A stretch of DNA of 64,000 bases from HGM11416 sp034104345 (lineage in GTDB: Bacteria > Bacillota > Clostridia > Christensenellales > Borkfalkiaceae): NCBI GenBank assembly GCA_034104345.1, contig JAXEDY010000029.1, positions 1-64,000 on the forward strand, read 5' to 3'. Numbering within the stretch: the stretch's first letter is position 1; every line of letters starts with the position of its first letter. The position numbers were made by a program, and so were the translations under genes. Positions 30,120 through 38,897 of this stretch are shown piece by piece. Below the pieces are notes generated by a model. The model was not told the DNA's origin and searched no databases. It saw only the letters and a program-made list of their open reading frames with translations.

Positions 30120-31853
30120 TCAATATTTGTTGCGTTTAACGTATGAAGTGTGTAAAACTTCGTGCGCTTTGTGACTGCCCGGGGCTTCGAAATAATCGGC
30201 GTATATCTTTTTAATGAATTCGTTTTCGTGGCTCTTTCTTATCTTGCTGTCTTTATCGATATTATAAAGAACCGAAGCGCGGAGTGCGCGGATATCGTTG
30301 TTTCGGCGAACGAACGCGCTTTGAATCGGTTGACCGCCGCCGTTTACGCAGCCGCCGGGGCAAGCCATGATTTCGATAAATTGATATTTGCAAGTGCCGT
30401 TTTTGATTTGATCGCACAAAGTTTTTGCGTTTTCAAGTCCGCTTGCAACCGCAACGTTTATTTTTTTGCCGCCTACTTCGTAAGTGGCTTCTTTAATACC
30501 GTTGGTTCCTCGAACTTCGGTAAAATCGACCGCTTTAAGTTCTTCGCCCGTAAGCGTTTCTACCGCCGTACGCAGAGCCGCTTCCATTACGCCGCCCGTA
30601 GCGCCGAAAATTACGCCCGCGCCCGTGTATTCGCCAAGCGGATCGTCGTATTTTCCGTCGGGCAGTTCGTTGAAGATAACGCCCTTGCTCTTAATCATTT
30701 TTGCAAGTTCGCGGGTGGTAATAACCGCGTCGATATCGGGAACGCCCGCCGCGCTTTCGCCTGCGCGGGTTTTTTCAAACTTTTTGGCAACGCACGGCAT
30801 AACCGTAACGACGTAAAGTTTTTCGGGGTCTACCCCCAGTTTTTCGGCATAATAAGTTTTTACGCACGCGCCGAACATTTGTTGCGGCGATTTGCAACTC
30901 GATACGTTTTTGATAAGTTCGGGATAGTAATATTCCATAAATCTTATCCACCCCGGCGAGCAACTGGTTATAAGCGGCAGATTTTCGCCCTTAACCGCAC
31001 GTTCGATAAATTCGTGCGCTTCTTCCATAATGGTAAGGTCGGCACCGAAGTTTACGTCGAACACTTTATCGAAACCGAGCATGCGAAGAGCGGTAAGCAT
31101 TTTGCCTTCGACGTTGGTGCCGATGGGATAACCGAATTCTTCGCCGAGAGCCGCCCTTACTGCAGGAGCCGCGCCTACGACCACGATTTTTTCGGGATCG
31201 TCGATAGCCGCGCGAACGTTATCGATTTCGCTTTTTTCGTGAAGCGCGCCGGTGGGGCAAACGTTAATGCATTGTCCGCAAGCTGCGCACGAAGAAGCGT
31301 TTAATTCTTCGCCGAACGCACAGCCTACGTCGGTAGCGAAACCGCGGTTACGCGTGCCGATAACGCCGACGTGCTGAATTGCCTTGCAGGTTGCGACGCA
31401 CCTGCGGCAAAGCACGCATTTGCTGTTGTCTCGCACTAAATATTCGGTTGAAAAATCGACCTCCGACGGGGTTTTTTCGCCCGCATAGGCGTTCATATCG
31501 CAACCGTATTCGTAAGAGAGTTTCTGCAATTCGCAATTTAAATTTCTTTCGCACGAAAGGCAGGATTTATTGTGGTTTGAAAGCAAAAGTTCGATGGTGG
31601 TTTTACGCGCCTGTCTTATGGCGGGCGTATCGGTAAAGGCTTCCATTCCTTCGTTTACGGGGTAAACGCAGGCGGCAACGAAACTTCTTGCGCCCTTAAC
31701 TTCGCAAACGCAAACGCGGCAGGCGCCTATTTCGTTTATGCTTTTCATATAGCAAAGCGTGGGGATTTTTATGCCCACAGACTTTGCGGCTTCTAACAAA
31801 GTGGTTCCTTCGGGAACGCTTACGGGAATATTATTTATTTTAAGATTGACCAT
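30120..31853 (-). CDS. hydA: [FeFe] hydrogenase catalytic subunit HydA (bifurcating, group A)
   Basis: A 577-residue hydrogenase producing H2 from NADH and reduced ferredoxin together with HydB and HydC. The N-terminal [2Fe-2S] domain (CRVCVCEV), the His-Cys cluster (NHNKSCLSCERNLNC), two [4Fe-4S] clusters (CVLCRRCVATC, CAACGQCINVC) and the H-cluster motifs TSCSPGW, MPCVAKKFE and MACPGGCVNGGGQP are complete. ATG 31853 is chosen because AAGGAGA lies 7 nt upstream. A ~45-residue C-terminal extension (KIRKSHENEFIKKIYADYF...) is typical of NADH-dependent forms. Confidence 0.95.
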   Translation of the reverse strand: MVNLKINNIPVSVPEGTTLLEAAKSVGIKIPTLCYMKSINEIGACRVCVCEVKGARSFVAACVYPVNEGMEAFTDTPAIRQARKTTIELLLSNHNKSCLSCERNLNCELQKLSYEYGCDMNAYAGEKTPSEVDFSTEYLVRDNSKCVLCRRCVATCKAIQHVGVIGTRNRGFATDVGCAFGEELNASSCAACGQCINVCPTGALHEKSEIDNVRAAIDDPEKIVVVGAAPAVRAALGEEFGYPIGTNVEGKMLTALRMLGFDKVFDVNFGADLTIMEEAHEFIERAVKGENLPLITSCSPGWIRFMEYYYPELIKNVSSCKSPQQMFGACVKTYYAEKLGVDPEKLYVVTVMPCVAKKFEKTRAGESAAGVPDIDAVITTRELAKMIKSKGVIFNELPDGKYDDPLGEYTGAGVIFGATGGVMEAALRTAVETLTGEELKAVDFTEVRGTNGIKEATYEVGGKKINVAVASGLENAKTLCDQIKNGTCKYQFIEIMACPGGCVNGGGQPIQSAFVRRNNDIRALRASVLYNIDKDSKIRKSHENEFIKKIYADYFEAPGSHKAHEVLHTSYVKRNKY

Positions 31854-31886
31854 TTTTTCTCTCCTTATACTCAAACGAAAACGCTC

Positions 31887-33749
31887 TTACGCTTTGTGAA
31901 CGGCGGCAAACTTACAAGCGCCCATGCACGCGCCGCATTTAACGCACTTATCGGTGTTGATAGCCATCGACGCGAGTTTATGCCCTTCGGCGATAAAGTC
32001 GGTGCGGTCGATAGCCCCTGCGGGACATTGACGAGCGCACATACCGCAACCGATACATTTATCTTTATCGATATAAAAACGAACGAGACGTTTGCAAACG
32101 TGCGCGGGGCAAACCTTATTTTTAACGTGCGCTTCGTATTCGCTTCTGAAATAACGAAGCGTTGAAAGCACGGGGTTAGGCGCGGTTTGACCTAAGCCGC
32201 AGAGCGAGTTTTCTTTTATGTAGTAGCAAAGGGCTTCCATTTTGTCGAGATCTTCCATGGTCGCTTTTCCTTCGGTTACCTTGTTGAGCATTTCGAGAAG
32301 ACGCTTGTTACCTATACGGCAAGGCGTGCATTTTCCGCACGATTCGTCAACCGTAAATTCAAGGAAGAACTTCGCTATGTCGACCATACAGTTGTCTTCG
32401 TCCATAACGATAAGTCCGCCCGAACCCATCATCGAGCCGATAGCCAGAAGGTTGTCGTAATCGATGGGAATATCGAGATGTTCTGCGGGAATACAGCCGC
32501 CCGAAGGTCCGCCGGTTTGCGCCGCTTTGAACTTTTTGCCGTTCGGAATGCCGCCGCCTATGTCGTAAACGATTTCGCGGAGCGTGGTTCCCATAGGAAC
32601 CTCTACGAGACCGGTGTTCACGATTTTGCCGCCGAGCGCGAAAACTTTGGTGCCTTTGCTCTTTTCTGTGCCCATCGAAGCAAACCAGTCGGCTCCGTTG
32701 CGGATAATTGCCGGAACGTTGGCGTAAGTTTCTACGTTGTTCAAAATGGTGGGTTTACCGAACAAACCTTTAACCGCCGGAAACGGAGGTCTGGGACGGG
32801 GTTCGCCGCGTTTGCCTTCGATAGAAGTCATAAGAGCGGTTTCTTCGCCGCATACGAACGCGCCTGCGCCCAGACGGATTTCAAGGTCGAAGTCGAAATT
32901 TGTTCCGAATATGTTTTTGCCGAGCATTCCGTGTTCGCGAGCAGAATCGATTGCCTTTTGCAAACGCTGAACGGCGATAGGATATTCTGCCCTTATATAA
33001 ACGTACCCTTGGTTACTGCCTATTGCGTAAGCCGCGATAGCCATCGCTTCGACTACGACGTGCGGATCGCCTTCGAGAACCGATCTGTCCATAAACGCGC
33101 CGGGGTCGCCTTCGTCGGCGTTACAGCAAACGTATTTGATATCGCCTTTAGAAGCGCGCGCAAACGACCATTTTCTGCCGGTCGGGAAGCCCGCGCCGCC
33201 GCGGCCGCGAAGTCCGCTTTTTAAAATTACGTCGATAACTTCTTCGGGAGTCATTTCGGTAAGCACTTTATAAAGCGCCTGATAACCGTCGTGAGCGATA
33301 TAGTCTTCGATATGTTCGGGGTTTATCTGACCGCAGTTGTGCAGAGCAACGCGGTGTTGTTTTTTCATGAATTCGGTTTTTTCAAGTTCCCTTACTTCTT
33401 CGCCGTTTACTTCTTTGTGAAGCAGACGTTCGACGGGAACTTTGTTTATAACGTGGCTTTCAACGATTTCTTTAACGTCGGCAACCGTAACCGAATGATA
33501 GAACGTTCCTTCGGGATAAATTACCATTATCGGACCTTTTGCGCAAAGCCCGAAGCAGCCGGTCATAACCACGCTTACTTCTTTATCGAGCCCTTTTGCG
33601 GCTATTTCTTCGTTTAAAGCCTTGATTATTTCCATCGACTTATTAGAAGTGCAGCCCGTGCCGCCGCAAACCAGAATATGCATTCCCATATTGCTTTCGG
33701 CGCGGCGTTTTTCTTTTATCGCGTTGAGTTTTTCGATTGTCGTATTCAT
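31887..33749 (-). CDS. hydB: Bifurcating hydrogenase flavoprotein subunit HydB (NuoF-like)
   Basis: A 620-residue NADH- and FMN-binding subunit. An N-terminal thioredoxin-like [2Fe-2S] domain (VCGGTGCTSNKS, CFGLCAKGP), the FMN/NADH segment SGLRGRGGAGFPTGRKW, GAGAFVCGEETALM, the [4Fe-4S] site SCGKCTPCRIG, and a C-terminal 2[4Fe-4S] ferredoxin (CIGCGMCARQCPAGAI, CVKCGACMGACKF) occur in order. This fusion is diagnostic of HydB in trimeric electron-bifurcating hydrogenases. It lies 33 bp before hydA and 33 bp after hydC. Confidence 0.95.
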   Translation of the reverse strand: MNTTIEKLNAIKEKRRAESNMGMHILVCGGTGCTSNKSMEIIKALNEEIAAKGLDKEVSVVMTGCFGLCAKGPIMVIYPEGTFYHSVTVADVKEIVESHVINKVPVERLLHKEVNGEEVRELEKTEFMKKQHRVALHNCGQINPEHIEDYIAHDGYQALYKVLTEMTPEEVIDVILKSGLRGRGGAGFPTGRKWSFARASKGDIKYVCCNADEGDPGAFMDRSVLEGDPHVVVEAMAIAAYAIGSNQGYVYIRAEYPIAVQRLQKAIDSAREHGMLGKNIFGTNFDFDLEIRLGAGAFVCGEETALMTSIEGKRGEPRPRPPFPAVKGLFGKPTILNNVETYANVPAIIRNGADWFASMGTEKSKGTKVFALGGKIVNTGLVEVPMGTTLREIVYDIGGGIPNGKKFKAAQTGGPSGGCIPAEHLDIPIDYDNLLAIGSMMGSGGLIVMDEDNCMVDIAKFFLEFTVDESCGKCTPCRIGNKRLLEMLNKVTEGKATMEDLDKMEALCYYIKENSLCGLGQTAPNPVLSTLRYFRSEYEAHVKNKVCPAHVCKRLVRFYIDKDKCIGCGMCARQCPAGAIDRTDFIAEGHKLASMAINTDKCVKCGACMGACKFAAVHKA

Positions 33750-33782
33750 TTAGTTCTCTCCTTATCTGTCGTAAGCGACGCG

Positions 33783-34277
33783 TTACGCATTGTATTTTGC
33801 GATTATCCCCGCAACGTCTTTGGCGGTTATTTTGCCGTAAACTTCGTCGTTTATAGTCATAACCGGTGCTAAGCCGCAGCAACCTATGCAACGGGTTGCG
33901 TCGAGCGAAAAGCGTTTATCTCCCGTTACTTCGCCGTTATCGATGCCTAAAAGTTTAACGAGTTCGTTGAACACGTCGCCCGAACCTTTAACGTAGCAGG
34001 CTGTTCCCAAACACACGGCAACTTTATATTGCCCTTTCGGCGATAAAGCGAATTGAGCATAGAACGTGGCTATACCGTAAACTTCGGCAAGCGACACGCC
34101 CATTTCTTCGGCGATTATTTCCTGTACTTCTTTGGGAAGATAGCCGTAAATGTCTTGCGCTTTTTGCATGGCGGGCATAAGGCCGCCCGGCAAGTCTTTC
34201 AGTCCGGCGAGCATCGCGCGAAGTTCTTGTTCTTGTTCGCGCGTTCCGTCGAAAGGAACGTTACAAATTTTCTTCAT
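33783..34277 (-). CDS. hydC: Bifurcating hydrogenase subunit HydC (NuoE-like)
   Basis: A 164-residue thioredoxin-like [2Fe-2S] protein linking electron flow in the HydABC complex. The family segments GLMPAMQKAQDIYGYLPKEV, VYGIATFYAQF, CLGTACYVKG and CIGCCGLAPVM contain the four cluster cysteines. It opens the operon, starting at ATG 34277 after a GGAG site, downstream of a promoter at 34376-34404. Confidence 0.95.
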   Translation of the reverse strand: MKKICNVPFDGTREQEQELRAMLAGLKDLPGGLMPAMQKAQDIYGYLPKEVQEIIAEEMGVSLAEVYGIATFYAQFALSPKGQYKVAVCLGTACYVKGSGDVFNELVKLLGIDNGEVTGDKRFSLDATRCIGCCGLAPVMTINDEVYGKITAKDVAGIIAKYNA

Positions 34278-34340
34278 AGTTTTCTCCGAATGTTTAATAA
34301 CATTTTTACCATATTTCTCAGGCTGTTTTACCTCAGATTA

Positions 34341-34365
34341 TATCGATAAAAATATATCGATATAT
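34341..34365. promoter_or_regulatory. Paired palindromes in the hyd leader, possible operator
   Basis: TATCGATA (34341-34348) and ATATATCGATATAT (34352-34365) are palindromes with centres 14 bp apart, just downstream of the predicted hyd transcription start. They could be an operator for an unknown regulator. No Rex-type TTGTGAA half-site is present. Confidence 0.35.
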
Positions 34366-34375
34366 ATCGCGTAAT

Positions 34376-34404
34376 ATAATACCATATATAATAGCATAAG
34401 TCAA
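34376..34404 (-). promoter_or_regulatory. Promoter of the hydCBA operon
   Basis: TTGACT (34404-34399), 17-bp spacer, TATTAT (34381-34376) on the minus strand, giving a ~90-nt leader before hydC. Confidence 0.7.
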
Positions 34405-34567
34405 GCGATTTTAGGCTTTTAAGCAAACCTTTCCGCCCTTTTTATCAAAGGTTTTTCAATTTTATAAAGTCGTTTGCGGGCGAACGGAAAAGCAGACGAA
34501 AAACAAATAAAAAATCGGATAAAAGCGGCGAAGAAAACCGTTTATTTTTTTCGGCATTTTTAAACGC

Positions 34568-34596
34568 TTGATTATTTTCGCTATATATAGTATAAT
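34568..34596 (+). promoter_or_regulatory. Promoter of lepA
   Basis: TTGATT (34568-34573), 17-bp spacer, TATAAT (34591-34596), about 100 nt ahead of the lepA ATG. The intervening gap 34405-34567 holds nothing else recognisable. Confidence 0.7.
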
Positions 34597-34702
34597 GTTT
34601 TGGTATATCTTCGCGCGTGGTTACGCGCCTTAACCAAAAACCGACGGGATATAATGCGAATTTCGCTTTTATCCGACCGCAAAAAGAACAAAAAGGTAAA
34701 AA

Positions 34703-36511
34703 ATGGCTAAAACAAAAAAACAATTCGTCCGCAACTTCTGCATAGTTGCGCATATCGACCATGGTAAATCTACCCTTGCCGACCGAATTATAGAAATGAC
34801 CGGGCAGGTAAGCAAACGCGACATGGAAAATCAGATTCTCGATTCGATGGACCTGGAGCGCGAGCGCGGCATAACCATAAAACTTACGCCCGTTACCATG
34901 TTTTACGATTCGAAAGACGGCAACGAATATAAATTCAACCTTATCGACACGCCGGGGCACGTAGACTTTTCTTACGAAGTTTCGCGTTCGCTCGCCGCGT
35001 GCGAAGGCGCGATTTTAATAGTAGACGCAACCCAGGGCGTAGAAGCGCAAACGCTTGCGAATTGCTATCTGGCGCTCGATAACAACCTTGAAATTCTTCC
35101 CGTATTAAACAAAATCGACCTTGCAAGCGCACGTCCCGACGAAGTGGCGCAAGAAATCGAAGACGTTATAGGGCTCGACGCTTCGAACGCGCCGCGCATT
35201 TCTGCTAAAAACGGAATTAACATCGACGAAGTTTTAGAACAGGTTGTTAAAGTTATACCCGCCCCCGAAGGCGACGACGACGCGCCCTTAAAAGCGCTTA
35301 TTTTCGATTCGTATTACGATAACTTTAAAGGCGTTATCTGCTTTGTGCGCATTAAAGACGGCAAAGTGAAAACCGGCGATAAAATACGTACTTATATGTC
35401 GGACAAGCAGTTCGAAGTTACCGAAGTGGGAACGTTCAACCCCCAACTCGTGCCCAAAGACTGCCTGTATTCGGGCGACGTAGGCTATATCGCGGCGAGC
35501 ATTAAAAGCGTTGAAGATACCAACGTGGGCGACACCATTACCCTTGTAGACAATCCCGCTCCGGAGCCTCTGCCCGGTTATAAAAAAGCGCTGCCCGTAG
35601 TATTTTCGGGCGTTTATCCGCTCGACGGTTCGAAGTTCGGCGACCTTAAAGAAGCGCTTTTAAAACTTAAATTGAACGACGCGGCTCTTTCGTTCGAGCC
35701 GGATAACTCGATGGCATTGGGCTTCGGTTTCCGTTGCGGCTTTTTAGGGCTTTTGCACATGGAAATCGTGCAGCAGCGTTTAGAGCGCGAATTCGACCTT
35801 GACATTATCACCACCACACCCGGCGTTTCGTATCACGTTTATAAAACCGGCGGCGAAATGGTCGTCGTAAACAATCCGTCGAAACTGCCCGATCCTTCCG
35901 AAATAGAACACATCGAAGAACCCGTTATTAAGGCGAGCATTTATTCCCCGCCCGACTATATCGGCGCGATAATGGAACTTTGCAAAGAAAAACGCGGCGA
36001 AATGATTACCATGGATTACATCGACGCGCGCAGGGTTTGTTTGCATTATCGCCTGCCCCTTAACGAAATTATTTTCGACTTTTTCGACGGGCTTAAATCG
36101 CGCACCCGCGGTTATGCTTCGCTCGATTACGAACTCGACGGTTACCAGAAAAGCGACCTTGTGAAACTCGATATGTATTTAAACGGCGACGTTTGCGACG
36201 CGCTTTCGATAATCGTTCATAAAGACAAGGCTTATGCCCGCGGCAGAGCGATTGCCGAAAAATTAAAAGACGTTATTCCCCGCCAGATGTTCGAAATCCC
36301 CGTGCAGGCGGCGGTCGGCGGCAAAATTATCGCGCGCGAAACCGTTAAGGCTTTAAGAAAAGACGTTCTGGCGAAATGCTACGGCGGCGACATAACCCGT
36401 AAGAAAAAACTTTTGGAAAAACAAAAGGAAGGCAAAAAGAAAATGCGCCAGCTCGGTTCGGTAGAAATTCCGTCGGAAGCGTTTATGTCTATTTTAAAAA
36501 TCGATTCATAG
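34703..36511 (+). CDS. lepA: Elongation factor 4 (LepA)
   Basis: A 602-residue translational GTPase that assists translation or 30S assembly. G1 is AHIDHGKST, G2 ERERGITIK, G3 DTPGHVDFSYEVSRSL, G4 NKID, and the LepA-specific C-terminal domain includes AGGxVI-like AVGGKIIARETVKALRKDVLAKCYGGDITRKKKLLEKQK. Length and all domains are normal. AAAGG precedes the ATG. In many Firmicutes lepA is followed by hemW, as it is here after a repeat-rich gap. Confidence 0.97.
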   Translation: MAKTKKQFVRNFCIVAHIDHGKSTLADRIIEMTGQVSKRDMENQILDSMDLERERGITIKLTPVTMFYDSKDGNEYKFNLIDTPGHVDFSYEVSRSLAACEGAILIVDATQGVEAQTLANCYLALDNNLEILPVLNKIDLASARPDEVAQEIEDVIGLDASNAPRISAKNGINIDEVLEQVVKVIPAPEGDDDAPLKALIFDSYYDNFKGVICFVRIKDGKVKTGDKIRTYMSDKQFEVTEVGTFNPQLVPKDCLYSGDVGYIAASIKSVEDTNVGDTITLVDNPAPEPLPGYKKALPVVFSGVYPLDGSKFGDLKEALLKLKLNDAALSFEPDNSMALGFGFRCGFLGLLHMEIVQQRLEREFDLDIITTTPGVSYHVYKTGGEMVVVNNPSKLPDPSEIEHIEEPVIKASIYSPPDYIGAIMELCKEKRGEMITMDYIDARRVCLHYRLPLNEIIFDFFDGLKSRTRGYASLDYELDGYQKSDLVKLDMYLNGDVCDALSIIVHKDKAYARGRAIAEKLKDVIPRQMFEIPVQAAVGGKIIARETVKALRKDVLAKCYGGDITRKKKLLEKQKEGKKKMRQLGSVEIPSEAFMSILKIDS

Positions 36512-36648
36512 GAGACGGCGCCCCGTTGACGGCGTCCACGACGTTTCGTTTTCGGAAAAACAGGCACCGCCCAAATGTTTAAAAACAATATAAATAATGC
36601 AAATTAACAGCGTCACCCCTTGCTAAAAAGCAATTACAAATGAAAGCC

Positions 36649-36774
36649 GTCCCTGTGTAAGGGAAGGTGGCGCGCGACAGCGCGACGGAAGGATTGTAAA
36701 AAATGTTTGATTTAAAATTAAGCAACAATCCTTCAGTCAACTATCGTTGACAGCTCCCTTTACACAAGGGAGCC
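36649..36774. repeat. 126-bp inverted-repeat element (MITE-like)
   Basis: Each end is a small hairpin of the type TCCCTTGTGTAAAGGGA (imperfect at the left end, near 36650-36664; perfect at about 36755-36771), in inverted orientation. A second inverted pair, GAAGGATTGT and ACAATCCTTC, lies inside. No coding content. Confidence 0.7.
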
Positions 36775-36794
36775 AATCATTAACATACCCTACC

Positions 36795-36899
36795 CGTCAT
36801 CCTGAGCGATAGCCGAAGGATCAAGCGTAAGCGCAATGTTCGATATACGCCTACGGCTGGATGCTTCGACTGCGCCTATCGGCTTCGCTCAACATGACG
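36795..36899. repeat. 105-bp terminal-inverted-repeat element (MITE-like)
   Basis: CGTCATCCTGAGCGA (36795-36809) and TCGCTCAACATGACG (36885-36899) are inverted repeats matching at 13 of 15 positions. It is related to the element at 336-427, sharing the GTCAT...TGAG ends and a GGATC core. Confidence 0.75.
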
Positions 36900-36950
36900 A
36901 GAAACGACGGGCGACCAATGGTCACCCCTACGGGTTAAACAAACAATAAA

Positions 36951-36982
36951 AACCCGCCTATAAGTCGATTAACGACGTATTC
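36951..36982. repeat. Dispersed repeat copy 5
   Basis: AACCCGCC followed by TATAAGTCGATTAACGAC (36959-36976) and GTATTCGC. The inner GTCG/CGAC pair is perfectly complementary here, where other copies have GTCG/CGGC. Confidence 0.8.
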
Positions 36983-37127
36983 GCATAATTAAAAACGCTG
37001 TTCTCATTCGTAAAAAACGGATTTTATAAGCACGAGCGATTAAAATCCGCAAGGGAACGACGCTATAAAGCAAATTAAATTCACACTTGATAAAATAAGC
37101 AACTATTGCCCTTTTACGGAGAATTTT

Positions 37128-38237
37128 ATGGCAGGAATATACGTTCACGTTCCGTTTTGCAAACAAAAATGCACTTATTGCGATTTTGCATCATACCCCA
37201 AAGAAATAGGCAAAGCCGAAGCATATTTTGCGTGCATGCTTAAAGAGATTAACTCGCGCGCGCAGGAACTTAAAGGCAAAACTTTTAACACCGTTTATTT
37301 CGGGGGCGGCACGCCGTCGTTCGTAAGCGCGGGATATATCGCCGCAATCATGAAAAAACTTAACGAACGATTCGATATAGAAAAGGGCGCCGAAATCACG
37401 CTCGAACTTAACCCCGGCACCATAGACGAAGAAAAAGTTTCCGTTTATAAGCAAGCGGGTATAAACAGATTCAGCATAGGTTTGCAATCGGCTTACGACA
37501 AGCGGCTTTTATCGCTTAACCGCATACATACCGCCGACGATTTTAAAAAAGCGTGCGCGCTTTTAAAGGGCGAAAATTTCAGCGCCGACGTTATGATAGG
37601 GCTTGAAGACCAAAAAGAGCAGGAAGTTAAAGACACCATCGATTTAGCCGTGAATTGCGGCGCAAAACATATTTCGGTTTATGCGTTAAAGCCCGAAGAA
37701 GGCACGCCTATGTTCGGCAAATATTTAAACGGCGACCTTTTAAGCGAAGACGAAACCGCCGACCTTTACGATTTTGCCCGCGGATACCTTAAAACTTTGG
37801 GATTCGAACGCTACGAAGTTTCGAACTTCGCCCTGCCCGGCTATCGTTCGCGCCACAACTTAAACTATTGGAAGCGCGGCGAATACGTAGGTTTCGGGGT
37901 TGCGGCTTCGTCGTGCATAAACAACCGCCGATTCACCAACACCGAAAGCATCGACGAATACGTTCATTGCCTGCTTCACGACAAATACGCCGAAGTTTTT
38001 TCGGAACAGATAGAAGGCGACGAAATTATTTCGGAATATATTATGCTTGCCCTGCGCACGTCCGACGGCATAGACCTTGCCGATTATTTAAAGAACTTCG
38101 GCAGCGATTTTAAAGAAGATTTTAAATTCGAATTGAATAAAGAAAGCAAATATCTCGATATTTCGGATACGCGCGTAAAAATCAAAGACGAATATCTTTT
38201 TGTGCAGAACAACGTTATTATCAATTTTTTAAAGTAA
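37128..38237 (+). CDS. hemW: Radical SAM heme chaperone HemW
   Basis: A 369-residue member of the HemN/HemW family. The radical-SAM motif is HVPFCKQKCTYCDFAS (CxxxCxxC), followed by YFGGGTPS and the HemW-typical FSIGLQSA and DVMIGLEDQ. The C-terminal domain includes YLGFG-like YVGFGVAASSCINNRRFTN. HemW binds heme and delivers it to acceptor proteins; it lacks coproporphyrinogen dehydrogenase activity. ACGGAG precedes the ATG. Separating HemW from HemN rests on the short N-terminus with only these cluster cysteines. Confidence 0.93.
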   Translation: MAGIYVHVPFCKQKCTYCDFASYPKEIGKAEAYFACMLKEINSRAQELKGKTFNTVYFGGGTPSFVSAGYIAAIMKKLNERFDIEKGAEITLELNPGTIDEEKVSVYKQAGINRFSIGLQSAYDKRLLSLNRIHTADDFKKACALLKGENFSADVMIGLEDQKEQEVKDTIDLAVNCGAKHISVYALKPEEGTPMFGKYLNGDLLSEDETADLYDFARGYLKTLGFERYEVSNFALPGYRSRHNLNYWKRGEYVGFGVAASSCINNRRFTNTESIDEYVHCLLHDKYAEVFSEQIEGDEIISEYIMLALRTSDGIDLADYLKNFGSDFKEDFKFELNKESKYLDISDTRVKIKDEYLFVQNNVIINFLK

Positions 38238-38293
38238 ATTTTTTAACCGGAACGCAAAATCGAATTATTTGCGAAAATTCGCATACTTAAACT

Positions 38294-38570
38294 TAAAGCC
38301 TTTCCCCTTTTTCGGGAAAGGCTTTTTTTATTTGATAAAAAACAATCGATTGATATAAAATTATAGGGGACTATTACGAACGTCCCGATGCGCGAATTAT
38401 AGGTAGCATTTGACGGGCGATTCGTGAAAACAAATAAAAAAGCGGGCGATTCAAAGTCGCCCCTACGATTATAAATGGTTTAGATACCGTGCAAAAGGTA
38501 GGGGCGACCATCGGTCTCCCGCCCTATAAAAAAATTTGTAGGGGAAGGAACGCACGACGCCCCGTTTAAA
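38294..38570. repeat. 277-bp direct repeat A (left flank of Xre/lipoprotein pair)
   Basis: It matches 39507-39784. The first ~140 bp differ at a single base; the rest is conserved in order, with substitutions. It contains the hemW terminator, a GGCGATTC element and a GGGGCGACCATCGGTCTCC segment. It abuts the Xre gene. Confidence 0.85.
38295..38325 (+). terminator. hemW terminator
   Basis: A perfect 12-bp stem, AAAGCCTTTCCC with GGGAAAGGCTTT, then a T-run. An identical copy ends the lipoprotein gene at 39508-39538. Confidence 0.9.
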
Positions 38571-38594
38571 CAACAAAAAATGTAAATTCGCAGA

Positions 38595-38804
38595 CTAAAA
38601 ATCTTTTCTGCCCACTAAATAGTCTATATCTACCCCGAAATAATCGGCTAAAAGCCACAGCGATTTTATACTCGGTTCTTTTTTGCCGAGCAACCACGAA
38701 CTTATGGTGTTTTGTTTTATTCCCGTTTTTCGGGCAAGCGCAACTTGCGTTAAGTTTTCGTCACGCATAAGTTCTTTAATTCTTTCGGCTACGATTATTT
38801 TCAT
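38595..38804 (-). CDS. Xre-family helix-turn-helix regulator
   Basis: A 69-residue Cro/CI-type DNA-binding protein, essentially one HTH_3 domain: LTQVALARKTGIKQNTISSWLLGKKEPSIKSLWLLADYFGVDIDYLVGR. It is likely a repressor of its own gene and of the divergent lipoprotein gene, because GGGGATA half-sites lie over both promoters. GGGG lies 8 nt upstream of the ATG at 38804. It is followed by direct repeat A. Confidence 0.9.
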   Translation of the reverse strand: MKIIVAERIKELMRDENLTQVALARKTGIKQNTISSWLLGKKEPSIKSLWLLADYFGVDIDYLVGRKDF

Positions 38805-38823
38805 GTTTATAACCCCTTTTCAC

Positions 38824-38852
38824 TTGACAATTTAGCACCATGGGGATATAAT
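38824..38852 (+). promoter_or_regulatory. Consensus promoter of the lipoprotein gene
   Basis: TTGACA (38824-38829), 17-bp spacer, TATAAT (38847-38852), a perfect sigma-A match. A GGGGATA half-site (38842-38848) overlaps the -10 box. On the minus strand TTTACA-17-TAAATT is a weaker promoter for the Xre gene in the same stretch. Confidence 0.85.
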
Positions 38853-38877
38853 TGTAAAAAATATCCCCTTGGGGATA
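38842..38877. promoter_or_regulatory. Operator: three GGGGATA half-sites
   Basis: GGGGATA occurs at 38842-38848 (plus), 38862-38868 (minus, read TATCCCC) and 38871-38877 (plus). The last two form the inverted repeat TATCCCC-TT-GGGGATA directly after the predicted transcription start. This is a fitting target for the adjacent Xre protein. Confidence 0.65.
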
Positions 38878-38897
38878 ATTAAAAAAGGAGAAAAACC

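Larger units (their letters stand above)
36512..37127. other. 616-bp gene-free gap packed with repeat elements
   Basis: It holds, in order, an inverted-repeat element at 36649-36774, a second at 36795-36899, a GACCAATGGTCACCCCTACGG segment resembling those near 39720 and 150, and dispersed repeat copy 5. No coding frame is supported. Confidence 0.75.

Noticed and set aside
30162..31304. A 380-codon open frame opposite hydA
   Set aside because: Same reason: the hydA frame has complete catalytic motifs, and the antisense translation is low-information.
34278..34420. Rex operator upstream of the hydrogenase operon
   Set aside because: No TTGTGAA inverted pair is present; only the ATCGAT palindromes were noted.
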